64,000 nt of DNA, taken from Distichodus sexfasciatus. Taxonomy: Eukaryota; Chordata; Actinopteri; Characiformes; Distichodontidae. The DNA lies in the NCBI GenBank assembly GCA_032718565.1, contig JAVGVS010000046.1, positions 248,001 through 312,000 of the forward strand, in the 5' to 3' direction. How positions within the stretch are numbered: position 1 is the first letter of the stretch; the number at the start of each line of letters is the position of its first letter. Position numbers and translations under genes: made by a program. Shown here one piece after another: positions 35,084 through 48,100 of the stretch. The notes beneath the pieces are model-generated. The model was not told the origin of the DNA, made no database searches, and was given only the letters and a program-made list of their open reading frames with translations.

Positions 35084-35240
35084 CCCAAACAGATGACTCA
35101 AGGTTCACACTAGAGGTTTTCATCCTGCATGGATATCTACTTAAGTTGCCTTTAAAAAATAAATGGCTTATGATATGACGCCCCCTACTGACCGCTTGTT
35201 ATTTATTGTATAAAACAGCATTTTGCACACATACCGATAA
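35084..35240 (+). repeat. Unclassified repeat, copy 2 of right part
   Basis: About 155 bases closely match 33,316-33,470 (same 'ctcaaggttc', 'ctgcatggatatcta', 'gacgccccctactgac' order). It lies just 3' of the cenpc stop on the minus strand and contains a minus-strand AATAAA (plus-strand tttatt at 35,202-35,207). Confidence 0.75.
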
Positions 35241-35448
35241 CAATAAGCGTCATGTTGCATTTTCATCTTTTAAAGTTTTACAAAATTATTTACAGAAAGA
35301 AGCTACACACAAGGATTCTAAATCCCATTAGCAAGCTGTTTCTGACCCTGCGGAGTCTGTGTGACATTTAAAAGAAAACATATTTACAATTTCATGTTAA
35401 AACATCATTATACATTGTTGTCAGACCGGTGTCTGGACTGCTCTCTGT

Positions 35449-36101
35449 TCAGCTTTTGGTGTGACCAGATAACATCCTGTTATACAACAAAACTGCAGGC
35501 TCACGGCAGATGTTGTGAATGCTGTAGCACTTTCCTGTCAAACAAGCAGATTACTCATTATGAACGGTGTAAAACAGTATTAACAGTGTTAATACAAATG
35601 AGAACAGTCACTGCTGCAAATATTAAGATCAATTTCTTACCCCGTGGCACTATAAACGCTTGTCCAGGGTTGTAGACCGTTTTAACGCCGCCCATTTCCA
35701 CGCGCACACAACTCGACAGTAGGTTAAACACCTTTGGGGGTCGGGGAAAATACAGGAAAAATTGTGACTTTTAGGTACCAGTAAAAACAATGCTTTGTTG
35801 TTGGGGTCTAATGTAGTGACCGCATATTAACAACCTCCTAACATAGTATAATGTATGGGCCATTTTTGGTGAGAATATCAGAAACATACTAAAGGGCTGA
35901 TATAAGGACCAGTGAAAGCTAGATAGAAGATGCTACTCACGGTTACGGTGCTCTGGTCCATGTGGGGTGGTTTCTTCATAAAGGAGCCCAGTAAAATTTT
36001 GCCATTGGAGAAGGTTTTGCTCTGCAGGTCCACCATGTGGCCCATCGCTCTTCCGTTATGAGCGTGCCAGTGGAAGTCATCTGGACTGATTACTTGGCCG
36101 T
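35449..36101 (-). CDS. cenpc: cenpc exons 16-18, cupin dimerisation domain
   Basis: Exons 35,941-36,101, 35,641-35,731 and 35,449-35,534 encode the C-terminal cupin. The translation includes 'SKTFSNGKILLGSFMKK', 'MDQSTVTVFNLLSS', 'VYNPGQAFIVPRGKCYSIHN' and 'EPAVLLYNRM' before the stop at 35,449-35,451. The pattern F-S-x-G-K-(I/L)-L-G, x-V-F, (F/I)-V-P-x-G-x-x-Y-x-I-x-N, then (A/S)-V-L-L matches the CENP-C/Mif2 cupin, which forms homodimers at the centromere. Exon 16 begins with the last two bases of an Asn codon completed from exon 15. Donors are GTGAGT and GTAAGA; acceptors are ctactag, cccaaag and tgacag. Confidence 0.85.
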
Positions 36102-39100
36102 CTAGTAGGAAACGGATCACATCAGTTCAGTGTGTTACATAAGACAGACAAATGATGTCAGGTGAAGGGTTACAGTTCAAGTATCACAGATTTCATTCAT
36201 TCATTATGTGAACTGCTTAATCTCAACTGGGGTAGCAGGGACCGGAGCCTATCCCGGGAACTATGGGCGCAAGGTGGAGACCAACTCTGGGCAGGCGCCA
36301 ACACACCGCAGGGCACACACACTCGGCAGTTGGCAGTTAGGGTGTTCGAAACCAGTAAAGTTACTACTGAGGTACTCATGAGTAAGGTACCATCCCCAAG
36401 CGTTGATCCCACTGCTGTTAGCTGCCCACTGCTCCTTCATGGATGGGTCAAACGCAGAGGTCACATTTGGCTGTGGTGCACTGTGTGCTGTGCTGTGTTC
36501 ACGACAAATGATAACTCGCTTTCAGTCACACTCCCATTCACACCTTACGGGGCCAATTTAGAGTCGACAATTAACCTATAGTGCATGCTGTTGGACTGTG
36601 GGAGGAAACCCATGTGAACAAGGGGAGAGCGTGTGTATCACAGATTTAACAAGTGGAATAAAGGAAAAACACTTGGTCTACCACCCCATCTAAAGGCCAA
36701 TAAAAAGCACATACCCAAACGACAAATTTAAAAAATCCATTTTGCAGAACTCTGCATGTCTTCAGTCACCCTTTATATCTTCACATTTTTCTTGCAAAGT
36801 GGCTGTTAGAATTATACAAACTGTCTTTGTTCCGAAACCAAACTAACATGCATATATTTGCACATGATCCAATAAAAAAAAACTACACCTACGCTCATTT
36901 TCATGGCATTGTACATTTCTTTACCTTAACAAAGTTCTATAAATATTGCACATACTTCAAATAAACAGCTTCTAAACTTGACACGAGCTTGGAAACTAGA
37001 GAAAACCATTTGAACTTTACTTTTTGAAGCAGGCGGCCACAGGTAAGTGAACCAGAGGGATAAGTTGTCCCAGTCTTCAGACTCCAGGACGATGGGGCGT
37101 AACGGGGAACAGCAGAGCTTGCAGTCTGACAGCACACGAGGGGTTATTCTGGTCGATGGCAAGTCTGAAATAGCAGCACAAGCAGGTTTATGCAACAGAG
37201 AAACAACTCTAACTTGTCTGGTGCTTCCTAAACTGTTTCTGCAAGGTCCACCTTGAAGATTTTATTTATTTTTTGATCATTTAAAAGTCCTCGCCATCTC
37301 AACCACTCGGGTCTGGTTTATATTAACATTTTGTGTGTGTCACATATAAACCAGGTAGATAAACATCAGCATTGGAGATAATTGTGGAGGTTTGGGCTTG
37401 GTCATATGATTAAGTTGCGTTATAATTGACGTTTAAGTTACCAGTTTGATTTCACGTTAACACCAACATTCCCAGCCCTACTTTTAACATATTGTCTCAG
37501 ACTGTCCTCTATACACCAAATGGCTTTAAATCTTATTCAGCTCCATGAAAAAAACAATGAAATCTGAACGTTTGGACAAATCAAGGTTGCAGCTGTGTGA
37601 CGAGGGCTGTCGCGATTCATTCTCATGTAAATAATTGTGATTAATGATTTGTCTTGCCTATATAGGAGGTCATATTTAAACCTGACCACATATCTGCAGT
37701 GGCAGAGAAAGGGTCGATGTCTGTCAAATCTTTCAGAATCTTGTGTTTCAGTTGGATGTACAAATTGGGGATTGCAGCTTTGGACATGTATGTTTTTCTT
37801 GGTCATTCATACTGTTTGTCAAAGTTCTGAAGCATTTCTTTGAAAGTTTTCAACAGCAGCATTTCTTTGGCTATATATTGCGTTAACAATATTTACTGTC
37901 CGTTAACAAGCACCAATTGGCGCTGTTGCGTTCATATTTAGTTACTTTGGCGAAAGCTTTAGCGATAGTCAGTTGCCGGGATGAAGTCGCGGCTGCGGTT
38001 GTTTTACCAAGTTCGGCATGTTGCGTGGGGTGAAGGATCCATGGGTTGACGCCTTTTAAAAGCCAAAACGCACCCAAAGCGGTGCTGTTGTATTTGTTTT
38101 TTATTTTATTTTATTAACCTCTCAAGGATGACGCTTCACGATAAATAACTGCTGCTTCACTCGCGTGTTTAAACAATAGCAGCGAAAACGAGCACAAATT
38201 TAACACAATACAGTCAAAAACTACGAAATAGTGATTAAAAATATGACATTTCTGTTTACAGAGATGAAACAATTATAACAATTATGGAAAAAAAGAATCA
38301 CAGTCTGCTCAAATGATCACGATCAGGTGATTATATAATAACTGTGACAAGACTATGTGTGACTGCCACTTTTAGTCTATATATTCAAATTAATTGTGAG
38401 AAATGTTCCTGGCAAACATTATCATAAGAGTGCTTTACCTACCATACTACACTAAGTGTGGGGCAGCACGCGGCTCGGGACACAGTCCACATGCGAGCTC
38501 GCATTCGCTTAGTGAGGCAAACACGCAATTTAGTTAGTTACAGATTTTGCGTGCGCAAAGATAGAGATTCAGCTGGCGAAGGTTCCACTGCGTACTCAGA
38601 TTTTTGCCACAAAATAATGCCACAAATTTTAGGAAAAAAGGCGCGGGCCTTATAAATTCCCACCTCGGACTTTGGACATGCCTGGCACAGCGCTACCTTT
38701 CCGACGTTAAATAAATGCGTCATCAAATATCGCCTGGAAATATCGGGCAAATCTAAGCACCCGTTCGATGCCGATGAACAAAAAGCAATTATCGGCCGAT
38801 TCCGATATCATCATGCATCCCTATTTACAATGACTCTCCACTCACCAGAATCCTCATTTTCTTCAAACCGCTCCAGCTCGATCATGGACGATGGGCCACT
38901 TCTAAAGCCAAGATCACTACACAAGACAAACAACTGTTGTAAATTCATAACAGTGGAAAATAGTCTACTTATAGAAATCTGCATGTCAAACAACTTACTA
39001 TTCAGACGCCTGGTTGGAGCCGGTTGATATTCTTGCGGCTGCTTGCTTCCTGGCACCAGAAGGCTCCCCACCAGTCTTGCTCGAATCAACGTCAAACGTC

Positions 39101-42100
39101 ACATGGCCGTTTTCTTGCTGATCGTCGGCGTGGACGTTCTCGCTGGACTGCTCCGACTGATCCTCGAGGGAATGCAGCAGGTTTCTACGTCCCTGCCATC
39201 TCCTTCCCAAAACGCTCGCCGTGGCAGAGTCGGGTTTCCCGGAGGCTAGCAGGGCACTGAACGTTGCCAACGATCTTTTGACCGTTTTCGGGGTGTTAAC
39301 CATATGCAACTTCCTTTTTTTCAAAGGACTTCTTCCCGCCTGTTGTGAACTGACCACACCAACAGGCTTGTCCAACGTAGCACGAGAGGTTCCCTGAGAG
39401 GGAGGAACTTCCCACCAGTTGCTGGTAGGTTTCCTCTGCCGCTTCTCTCGAACGCTCTCCGGTCGGCGGTGTGCAGTCGGAGGACAGTGCTGACTGTCTC
39501 GTGTGTAGACCTTGTTGAACACCCCTTCATGGCCTGTTAGGAAAAGCCAAAAATGTACACTTGAAAAACAAACATTATCTGTGGTTATTGGAAATTCATA
39601 GTAGGGATGTAATGATACATCGATCTACAACTAGGGATGTACCGATCCGATACGTGGATGGGATATCGGTCCGATAATGACTCAAACAGCTGGATCGGGT
39701 ATCGGTGGCATTGGGCCGATCTATGGAGCCGATCTGTAAATTGTAGGTTTTCTACGGTTGCATATGCGTGCGCGCTCAGTTCGCTCGACATTCACGCTAA
39801 TTCCTACATATAGAAATGACAATGAGCAGAACTACATGTATAAGCAAATTATATTCTTTTATTTTCTTTAACAACGCCGGCTCTTGCTCTCCATCTTTGT
39901 GTTCTTGGCTGTGTTTGTTAGTGCGCACATCTCTCGCAGGGAAGTCCAACATTCACAAAAGCGTCCAGCTCCGTCAAATCTTCCCCTTTATTACAGACAA
40001 AACTTATATTTTAGCTGATAAACAGCAAAAACAACCAGCGTTCTACTCACAATGCAGCCGTTTACTCGATGTTTTCATTGTTTATTCTGAGACGCGAGTT
40101 TGACGTGTTATTGGGTGGAGCACAAACGACTCTCGTGTGGAACGCCAATATGTCAAAAATGAGTGTAAAATGAGGTGTAGGCTAAAATTAGTCAATTATT
40201 AAGAAAAACTTTTTTTTACAGTCTATAGTGTTAGAGAGTAAAAATAAGTATAGAAAGATGCAGTATTTGTTATAAAATAATTAAATTCTATATCCAGATG
40301 GATTGAGATGGATAAAGAAGTGTGTCCACCTGCACCAACCTTATTGTTCTTCATAGCACTAAGCCATACAATATCTCTTCCTCCAATAAAACAGACACTG
40401 TCCTTACGTCCTAAACACAGCAACATGAGGCGTGTATGACTAACTTCTACACAAACACTATAATAAGTCAAATAACAAAGGTATAAACAAACGCCCCAAA
40501 TTCTCTTAGGACTGTAAAGGTAAAAAAAATAAAAACTGGTATAGGCTCGGTATTCGGGATCGGCCGATACCCAAAGCCCAAGTATCGGCATCGGTATTGG
40601 AACTGAAAAACTTCGGTCGGTGCATCCCTATCTACAACTCTTCATTAGTTCAGTGATCAACAAGTCCCTAGAGTCGACAAAGACATCATTCACATTTCCT
40701 TTTTTTTTCTTTTTTTTTTTGTTGATCCGCCTACCCCCTCTTCGGAGTCCTTTATTCATTTATTTATTTTTCCAATTAATTAAAATACTTAAACAGGATA
40801 AATAAGGTTGAAAGAGGCAACAGAGGGGGAGAAAAAGGAAAGGAAGGAAGAGAAGGAAAAGAAAGAAAGAAAAGAAAGGAAAAAGAATTGAAGAAAAAAA
40901 AAAAGGATATTCTGCTTCCTGCTGACAAAAATAGAACACAGGAGACACAGCAGAGAATTGCAGCAACAACCAACATCTGCATGAATACGCCAGTAAATAC
41001 TAAATGTTACTGAGCAGCGCACACAAATAATACAGAATATACTTTGAAGGGACAGCAGATCAAGACAGTGTGTATCTGCTTGAGCACCTGTTTTTACACC
41101 AATGTGGTCTTGTGTCACACCTGTGTGTGTGGCTTGAATTCATAGGTTCCTCCATGAAATGTTTAGTAGTGCGTGTAGGGAACCTCAGTCCCTGACTCCC
41201 GCAAGGTATGGAGCAGACAGGAGACCGGGACCCAGACCTCCGGAGAGCCCCCAGGGGCAGGACCCCCAGGAAGCACCACCGAGAAGTCTGAGGTACCCTC
41301 CCAGAAAAAAGGCAGAGAGAGGCCGGAGTGGTCATCCAGCAGCCTGGCCTTGAGCGCCCCAGGGGCAGCAGCGACAAGTCCGCAGGCTCTGCCGGCCGCC
41401 CACCAGGGCAGTCGGTCCTGGGCCGGAAGTCAAGAACCCCATCCCCAGCCGGGGCCTTGAAACCAGGAGCCAAGCCCATGTAGGCTGACCGCGAGCAGGC
41501 CTTTTCCCCGAACAACCCGGCCCCAGGCGAGAACACATGTGCCACAGCTGACCAGGGCACCCTCCACCGGCATTCACACATTCCTTTATCAAGAACAGGA
41601 GGTCTACTCTTATTAAAAGAGAAGCTTGTTTTTCACTGAAATGCCTGATTTTAGTTGCTTTTGATATTAATGGCGGAAGTCTTGAAAGCTTGAATCGAAG
41701 AGCACCTAGACTTCTTTTAGGGTCTTTTCCAGGATTCTTTACAAGACCTAAAAAAGAGTCGAGATTGCCTTCAATTCAGGAATTCATAGAAAATCCTTTT
41801 GGAGAGTGTTGGTGGCCTAGTGGTAGGATTTTCGCCTTTGGGCCAAGATGTTTTGTGGGTTAGAATCCAACCTCTGGGCGTTACCAAAGTGGGTCCCGAG
41901 CAAGACCACTTCGCTAAGTAGCTCTCCAGAACTGTCCCTGAAATTAGGAATATAAATCGCTCTAGATAAGAGCGTCTACTTCATCACTGTATAAATGTAA
42001 ATCGATGCACTTCCTGCACAACCGAGAACCTGGGATGAATAGAGAAGTGATTGTTAAATCGTAATCATTAAATCAGCACATCACATTGTCTTATACAAGC

Positions 42101-45100
42101 CAGTTAAATTATTCATTCGCTTACATTAGGTATGAGATACGTAGCGGTCCCTAATCCTCACGGTGCTAAAACCTTCAGGAACACAGGAGCTGTAGTGAGC
42201 TGAGTGGTGTTAAGAGAATTAAACAGTATAATGGTATGATGATTTGTTTTTTGGGGTTGTAATTAATGTTGCGTTGCTTGTTCTGCTCATTGTCATATCG
42301 ATATGTAGGAATAAAAAAGCGTGAATGTGGGAGAGTAAACCAAAAGCTTTACCACAGTGCCACTTCCCATGCATTACAAATTCTGCGTGTGCACATACAC
42401 AAACATAAAAAAACCTACAATTATAATTGAACAGATCGTCCCACAGATAGAAATAAACCACCAACCGCATAATCTCGGCCTATTTAGAAATGCGTTATTG
42501 GACCGTTGTCTGATCCAGAGTATGGAATTGCTGCACCCTACTAAAAATACAAAAACGAATCTTAAATGAATATTTAATGTTGTGCCACTACCTAGATAAA
42601 GGCTCGCTGTATAGGTGGGGGACTCGCTGCCACCAGACTCACTCGGCCAGCACTCTCCTGACCTTCCACCTGACCTCCGACCCCTGCATCCGTTACTGTC
42701 TCCTGATCCCTGCCTCGATTTGGAGTTGCCACCTTTAGTTTCCGTCTCCCTCCTGCACTTGCTTAAAACACTTTCCTGTTACTTCCGTAGAGAGGCTAGC
42801 CGAATGGCTTCTTAGGCTTCTTGGGCATTTGATGCAGCTGATGATCTCGCTTTGCTTTCGCTCTGGCTCTCGTGTAAAGACAAACTGGCAATGTCCTTGA
42901 CATTTTTGGTTTGTGTCTTTGCTGCTTCTGTCCTCTTCGCCTTTTTGGGTGTCTGAACAGAGTCTACTTGCTCTTGTGTGTTGTCCTCAGTTTGGGCCGC
43001 GAGCCACCATTCTCCAGGCGGTCTCCTCTTCCTCCGTCCTGTCCCAGCATCCTCTGCAGAAATGCCAGGACCTGGAGACGGTAGCGTCTTGGTGTTCTCT
43101 TTTGTAATCTCTGCCTTCTTGACTTTTAGTGGCTTCCTTTTAACACTCTGTTTTACTGACGCCTGTTTGTTTGCTTTCTTTACAGCTGTATGAAAAATCA
43201 AAGAAAACAAATTACTTGAGATTTCAACAAGCAGATGGAAATAGGGCAATAAATAACCAAATCAACAAGACTGAAATAGGGCCTATAAAATCCGTTTTTC
43301 CTAAATTCAGTTTTTATTTTTCCTGAATTCCATTTTCCATTTTATTCTTCTGAATTCCGTGTTTCACGTTATAATCATATTTATTCACCTAAAAGTGTCT
43401 AATTATGGAGTGGATGGGGAAAAAAGAACAGTGCAATAGAAAAAAAATCTCACGTTCAACTTCAACAAAGTGCTGAGGTTCAGCAGAACATTTCTGCTTT
43501 GGTAAACATTTGGCTATAAACAACAAAAACATTTTTTGTTAAAACACGTTCTGATGTGAGTTTGAGTGGGATGAGTGCGTCATGTGTTCTTGGTGCAGTC
43601 CATCGTGTGCTGGCAAAAGCATTTTCAAAGTTGTTCTCGATTCATAAAATCTTTTGGGTATTGTTCTCTAAACTTAGCACTAACACTCTAATTCCAAATC
43701 ATTTTTGAGACTTCGGTGTTTCAGCCTCTTCGCCTGCGCTGAACTTTGGCGTTTTCCCCTCTCTGTGTCTGTGCGTTTGTGTGTGTAGGCTGAGTCCAAC
43801 CTCAACAGGTAACACATACAGGGGGCTGCAGCGGCTAAAATTGATTAAAACCATTAGATTGCCCCCCGCCGATATCAGCAAATTATACGACATTCCGCAT
43901 TTTACAACGGATTCCACTTTATTTGTTGAATTCCGCGATTCTGTCCGCGTTTTCTGCATCGCGCAAATCATAGGGCCTTAAATATACAAAACATTCAATA
44001 AAAGTTTATTAAAACCAATCATGCTTTGAATGTTTAATGCGGATAGATCTGTATATTTAGGAATACTCATAAAAAGACTGAAAGAATGCACCTGTGGTGA
44101 TGCTCTGTTGCTCTGGTTGGGGTTCGGGGCTGTCATTAACTCTTTTGTCCTGCTCCTGTTCTTCAGCAACTTGATTGTTCTTTAAGTCACCCCTGTCTTT
44201 GGCTGTCTTGTTTAGTTTTGTTGAGCCCACAGCTTCCGTTTCAGCCACTCTGCTTGTAGCTTTGGCTTTGCTTCGTTTTCCTTTCTCATTTGAAGGTGGA
44301 ACCTCTCGTCCAGTAGTTAATTTGCCAGTTTTCTTTCCTTCGGGTTTCTGACTCTGTACATCAGCTTTTGCTTCTTTGCTGCTGATATGACCTGACTTAG
44401 AGGTTCTACCTTTTCTTTTCTGCTTACCTGTACATGTAAAACAAAACTGTTAACTTCTTAACTCATAAGGGTGTTGGACAAATTAAACAAACTACCAAAA
44501 CTAGGGATGCACGATAAGGGAGTTATTGGCTGATGCGGATATCTGATGTCTTTGCCGACGCTCATACCAATAAATGAGGAAGGCAGAGTCGAGCGCAGGA
44601 TGGAGTCGAGCGCGTGAAGACAAGATATTTTACTCGCCACAGTTCAACAGCACGCTCAGAGTTTAGACATAAAAATAACGCCATAGCTCTGACATTTCTA
44701 GTACAGTGAATGCCTGTGATTATTCATCATTGTGAACACACCACAGCACAGCACACAGCACTGTAAACTCTTCAAACATAGACCAAGTGTTTTTCCTTTA
44801 TTCCACTTGTTATATCTGTGATACACACGCTCTCCCCATGTTCACGTGGGTTTCCTCCGGGTGCTCCGGTTTCCTCCCACAGTCCAACAGCATGCACTAT
44901 AGGTTAATTGTCGACTCTAAATTGGCCCCGTAAGGTGAGACTGGGAGTGTGATTGAAAACGAGTTATTATTTGTCATTGTGAACAAAGCACACAGTGCAC
45001 CACAATGAAATTTAACCTCTGCATTTGACCCATCCGTGAAGGAGCAGTGGGCAGCTGACATGGGCAGCGCTTGGGGACGGTACATCGCTTACGAACCGGC

Positions 45101-48100
45101 GACCTTCTGATCACGGGCTGAACGCCCTAAACAATACCCCACCATCTGCCCACCAGTGCCAAGACTGAAGCGAGCATGAAAGCAGAGTTGAGTGAGGGCA
45201 GACTAATTTAAACATAGTGCACAAGATTTTAAGAAAAAGCCTCTTCCCGCCATATGTAGTGTACCAGGTCAAGTAGGGCACGTGTGACACTCAATGTGCT
45301 CTACCCAGTGTGTAGAGAGCCACTAAACTACACTTCCTGAGATGTACACAAGCACATAGAAAATAAGAGCACCTTACCTACCGTACTATTAAGTGGGGTA
45401 GTACGTGGCTCAGGACACAGCAAATGTGTGAGCACACATTTGTTAAGGGAAGCGATCACAATTTGGTTGGTTTAAATAAGTTTCCGCTTTTTTGGGTCGT
45501 TGTTGCGTTAATTTGGCACTGGGTTTTTTTAAAGTTTAAAAATGGTCATGGGAAAAATATGTTCAAGTGCAGAAATGTTTACCATACCAGAAATACAGTT
45601 TGGATTGTATCGTCATGTAAACTTTCTGACTATAACAATAAAAATAAATAAATAAATAAAATTTCGCTTGTGTAGGCAGAGTTGAGTGCAAAAAGACAAA
45701 GATATTTTGCTTGCGAACATTCCACTGCGTGCTTAGAATTTTGGTGCAAAATAACGCCATATTTTAATTCAGAAGGCGTGGGCCGTATAAAGTCCCACCT
45801 CAGATTGGACATGTCTGGCACAAGCGCTACATTTCCGATGAACATTAAATGTGTCATCAAATATCAGCTGAAAATATAGAGTAAATCTAAATCTCAACGG
45901 TCCGATGCTGATCAGTAAAAAAAAAGGCTATGATCAGCTGATTCCAATATGATTCCGATATTATCGTGCATCCCTAGTTTTAAGTTAAACTACTTCCTAT
46001 AAAATATACATTTCATCTTTGAATTTAAACATTACATACCAAGCTGCACCGTTTCTTGGCTGATCTCTGGGGTGACCGAAATCTGCTCACCAACATCTTC
46101 AGTCTCTCTTGATTGTTCCACCGTCACTTCAACAGCTGGTTGAGGAACAGTATCCTTACGCTTTGGCTGTGATTTCCTCTTGGCAACATCCGTTTTACCT
46201 GTACCTTTCTCTGCCTCCTCTCTCAGTTTCAGTGAGGCCGATTCAGCCTGAGGCGGCTTCTCCAACTTTGAGGAACCTCCTTCCTGTGTGTTCTTTTCTC
46301 TAGAAACAGTCTCCGTCTTCCTTGGGATGGTGAAGCGAATCGGAGCGTCGTCCTCCAGAATGAAAAATTCGTCGTCCAGTTCTTGGGGTGACAGGAGGCG
46401 GGATTGTTGCTTGCGGGCCTCCTGATTCCTAAGCGCAAATGGATTTAACCACTTAATAAAAAAACATCACATGCAAAATGCAATCACACTCAGCCTTCTA
46501 CAATAATTAACATTTACAGAATTCCAGAAGGTTAATCTAAATCCAACACTACCACAACAGAATAAACATAAAAAACTAAGCACAGTTATTAATCTTAATA
46601 GTTGTGTTCATTAGTAGGGGTGCTGAAATTAATCACATATTCGATGCATCGCGATGCAGACGTGAACAATTCGCATCAGTGCAGTGGCAGGCCATGATAA
46701 ATTATATTATAATGACATTGCTTGGTGATTTTCTGGCTGTGGCATAAAATTGTAGTTAGAACATCCCAGCAGAAATTTTGGCTGTCCGATCTATGACCCT
46801 TTCCCTATCTGTGTGCAATGTGAAGTAATGTAGAAAAATTGATGTGATGCAGCGAGATATTGCTTCAAGTTGAATCGCTCACGACCCAGTGAATGCTCAC
46901 GACTCTATTCACTAGTGCCTTTACATTTAGGGCTTTTATCAGATGCTCTCATCCAGTACAACTTCCATTTTAAAATTACAGGGGGAGTCTTCCTACAGCA
47001 GTGGTTCCCAAACTGGGGAGCGCAGAGGTATTGCAGAGGGGCGCACCAATGGGACAGCCTACGCTCCACTCGAGCACTGCTAGAAACGTTCTGTTTCCCA
47101 GCTGTAACCCCGAATTGAGAGGATTTGCAGCACAAATAATAAGCTCAATAATGTTCCTGTCCAGAAAAGGGGGGAACCTGCAGAAAAGGTTTGGGAACCA
47201 ATGTCCTAGAGTAACTTTGGATTAAGGGCCCAGGGTTGGTTTTTAGGCTCTTCCTCAGTTAGAACTCCTTAAGGTCACCAACACAGGGCTTAGAGCACCA
47301 CATCAGGGTTTATATGCCACCTTATAAAATAATCAGTATGTTGCCAATAAATTATGATTATTCTGAAAACCATAATGTGATTGTAAAAAAATGAGACAAA
47401 TTATAGACAAACAATATGTTAAACACACACGCTCACCATAAGGTTTTAGGTTTCAAGGCATTCATGAGCTTCTGCTGGAAAGACGACTCTTTGACCTCTG
47501 CATCTAACTTCACTTCTGATGGCTGGACTTTTGCCTTCTCCAATGGAAGTGGCTCGGGTTGACTGTTTGGGATCAAACCTGAGGACGACACACTTTGGGC
47601 CGCGTCCCTAAATACCACAAAGTAACAAAAGAACATATGATGTTATTAAGAAATAATAGTGAACACTTCTATGTGTGTTTACGGCACATAGACTTTCTCT
47701 TACGCTAGCGACTCTTCCCTTGTTTCTGATGCAGACATCTCACTCTCCTGGGTTGGCGTGGGAGAGGACAATAGAGGTACACATCTAATGGAGGAAAGTG
47801 AAAATTACATGCACATGTTCATAAGAGATGCATTTAAGCAAATAATGTTCATGTCAATCTTCGTACCTTTCCTCAGAAAATGCATTCTTTTGAGGAGTGT
47901 TTCCCAACTCCAGTCGTAATACTGGAGAAAACGGTGACCCACTGTCCCTTTAAAATAAAATAAACAGAATTCAGGACAACAATACAAAATATTTTTTTAC
48001 AAGCAAGAGCAACTAATACGCTTTTCTTAAATGCTCACGCTTGAAGGACTTCTTCCGGGGTTTCATCCTTCTGTTTGGGTGAAGGCTTACTCAAGCCACC

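Noticed and set aside
39321..39530. Alternative frame in cenpc exon 13 starting MKGCSTRS
   Set aside because: The frame that fits both splice phases encodes the RKPTSNWW motif; this one stops early and has no family resemblance.
40760..41118. Phe/Ser-rich minus-strand frames
   Set aside because: Translation of the purine tract; low complexity.
41060..41592. 173- and 86-codon minus-strand frames
   Set aside because: Produced by the GC-rich segment; overlapping frames on both strands and no protein features.
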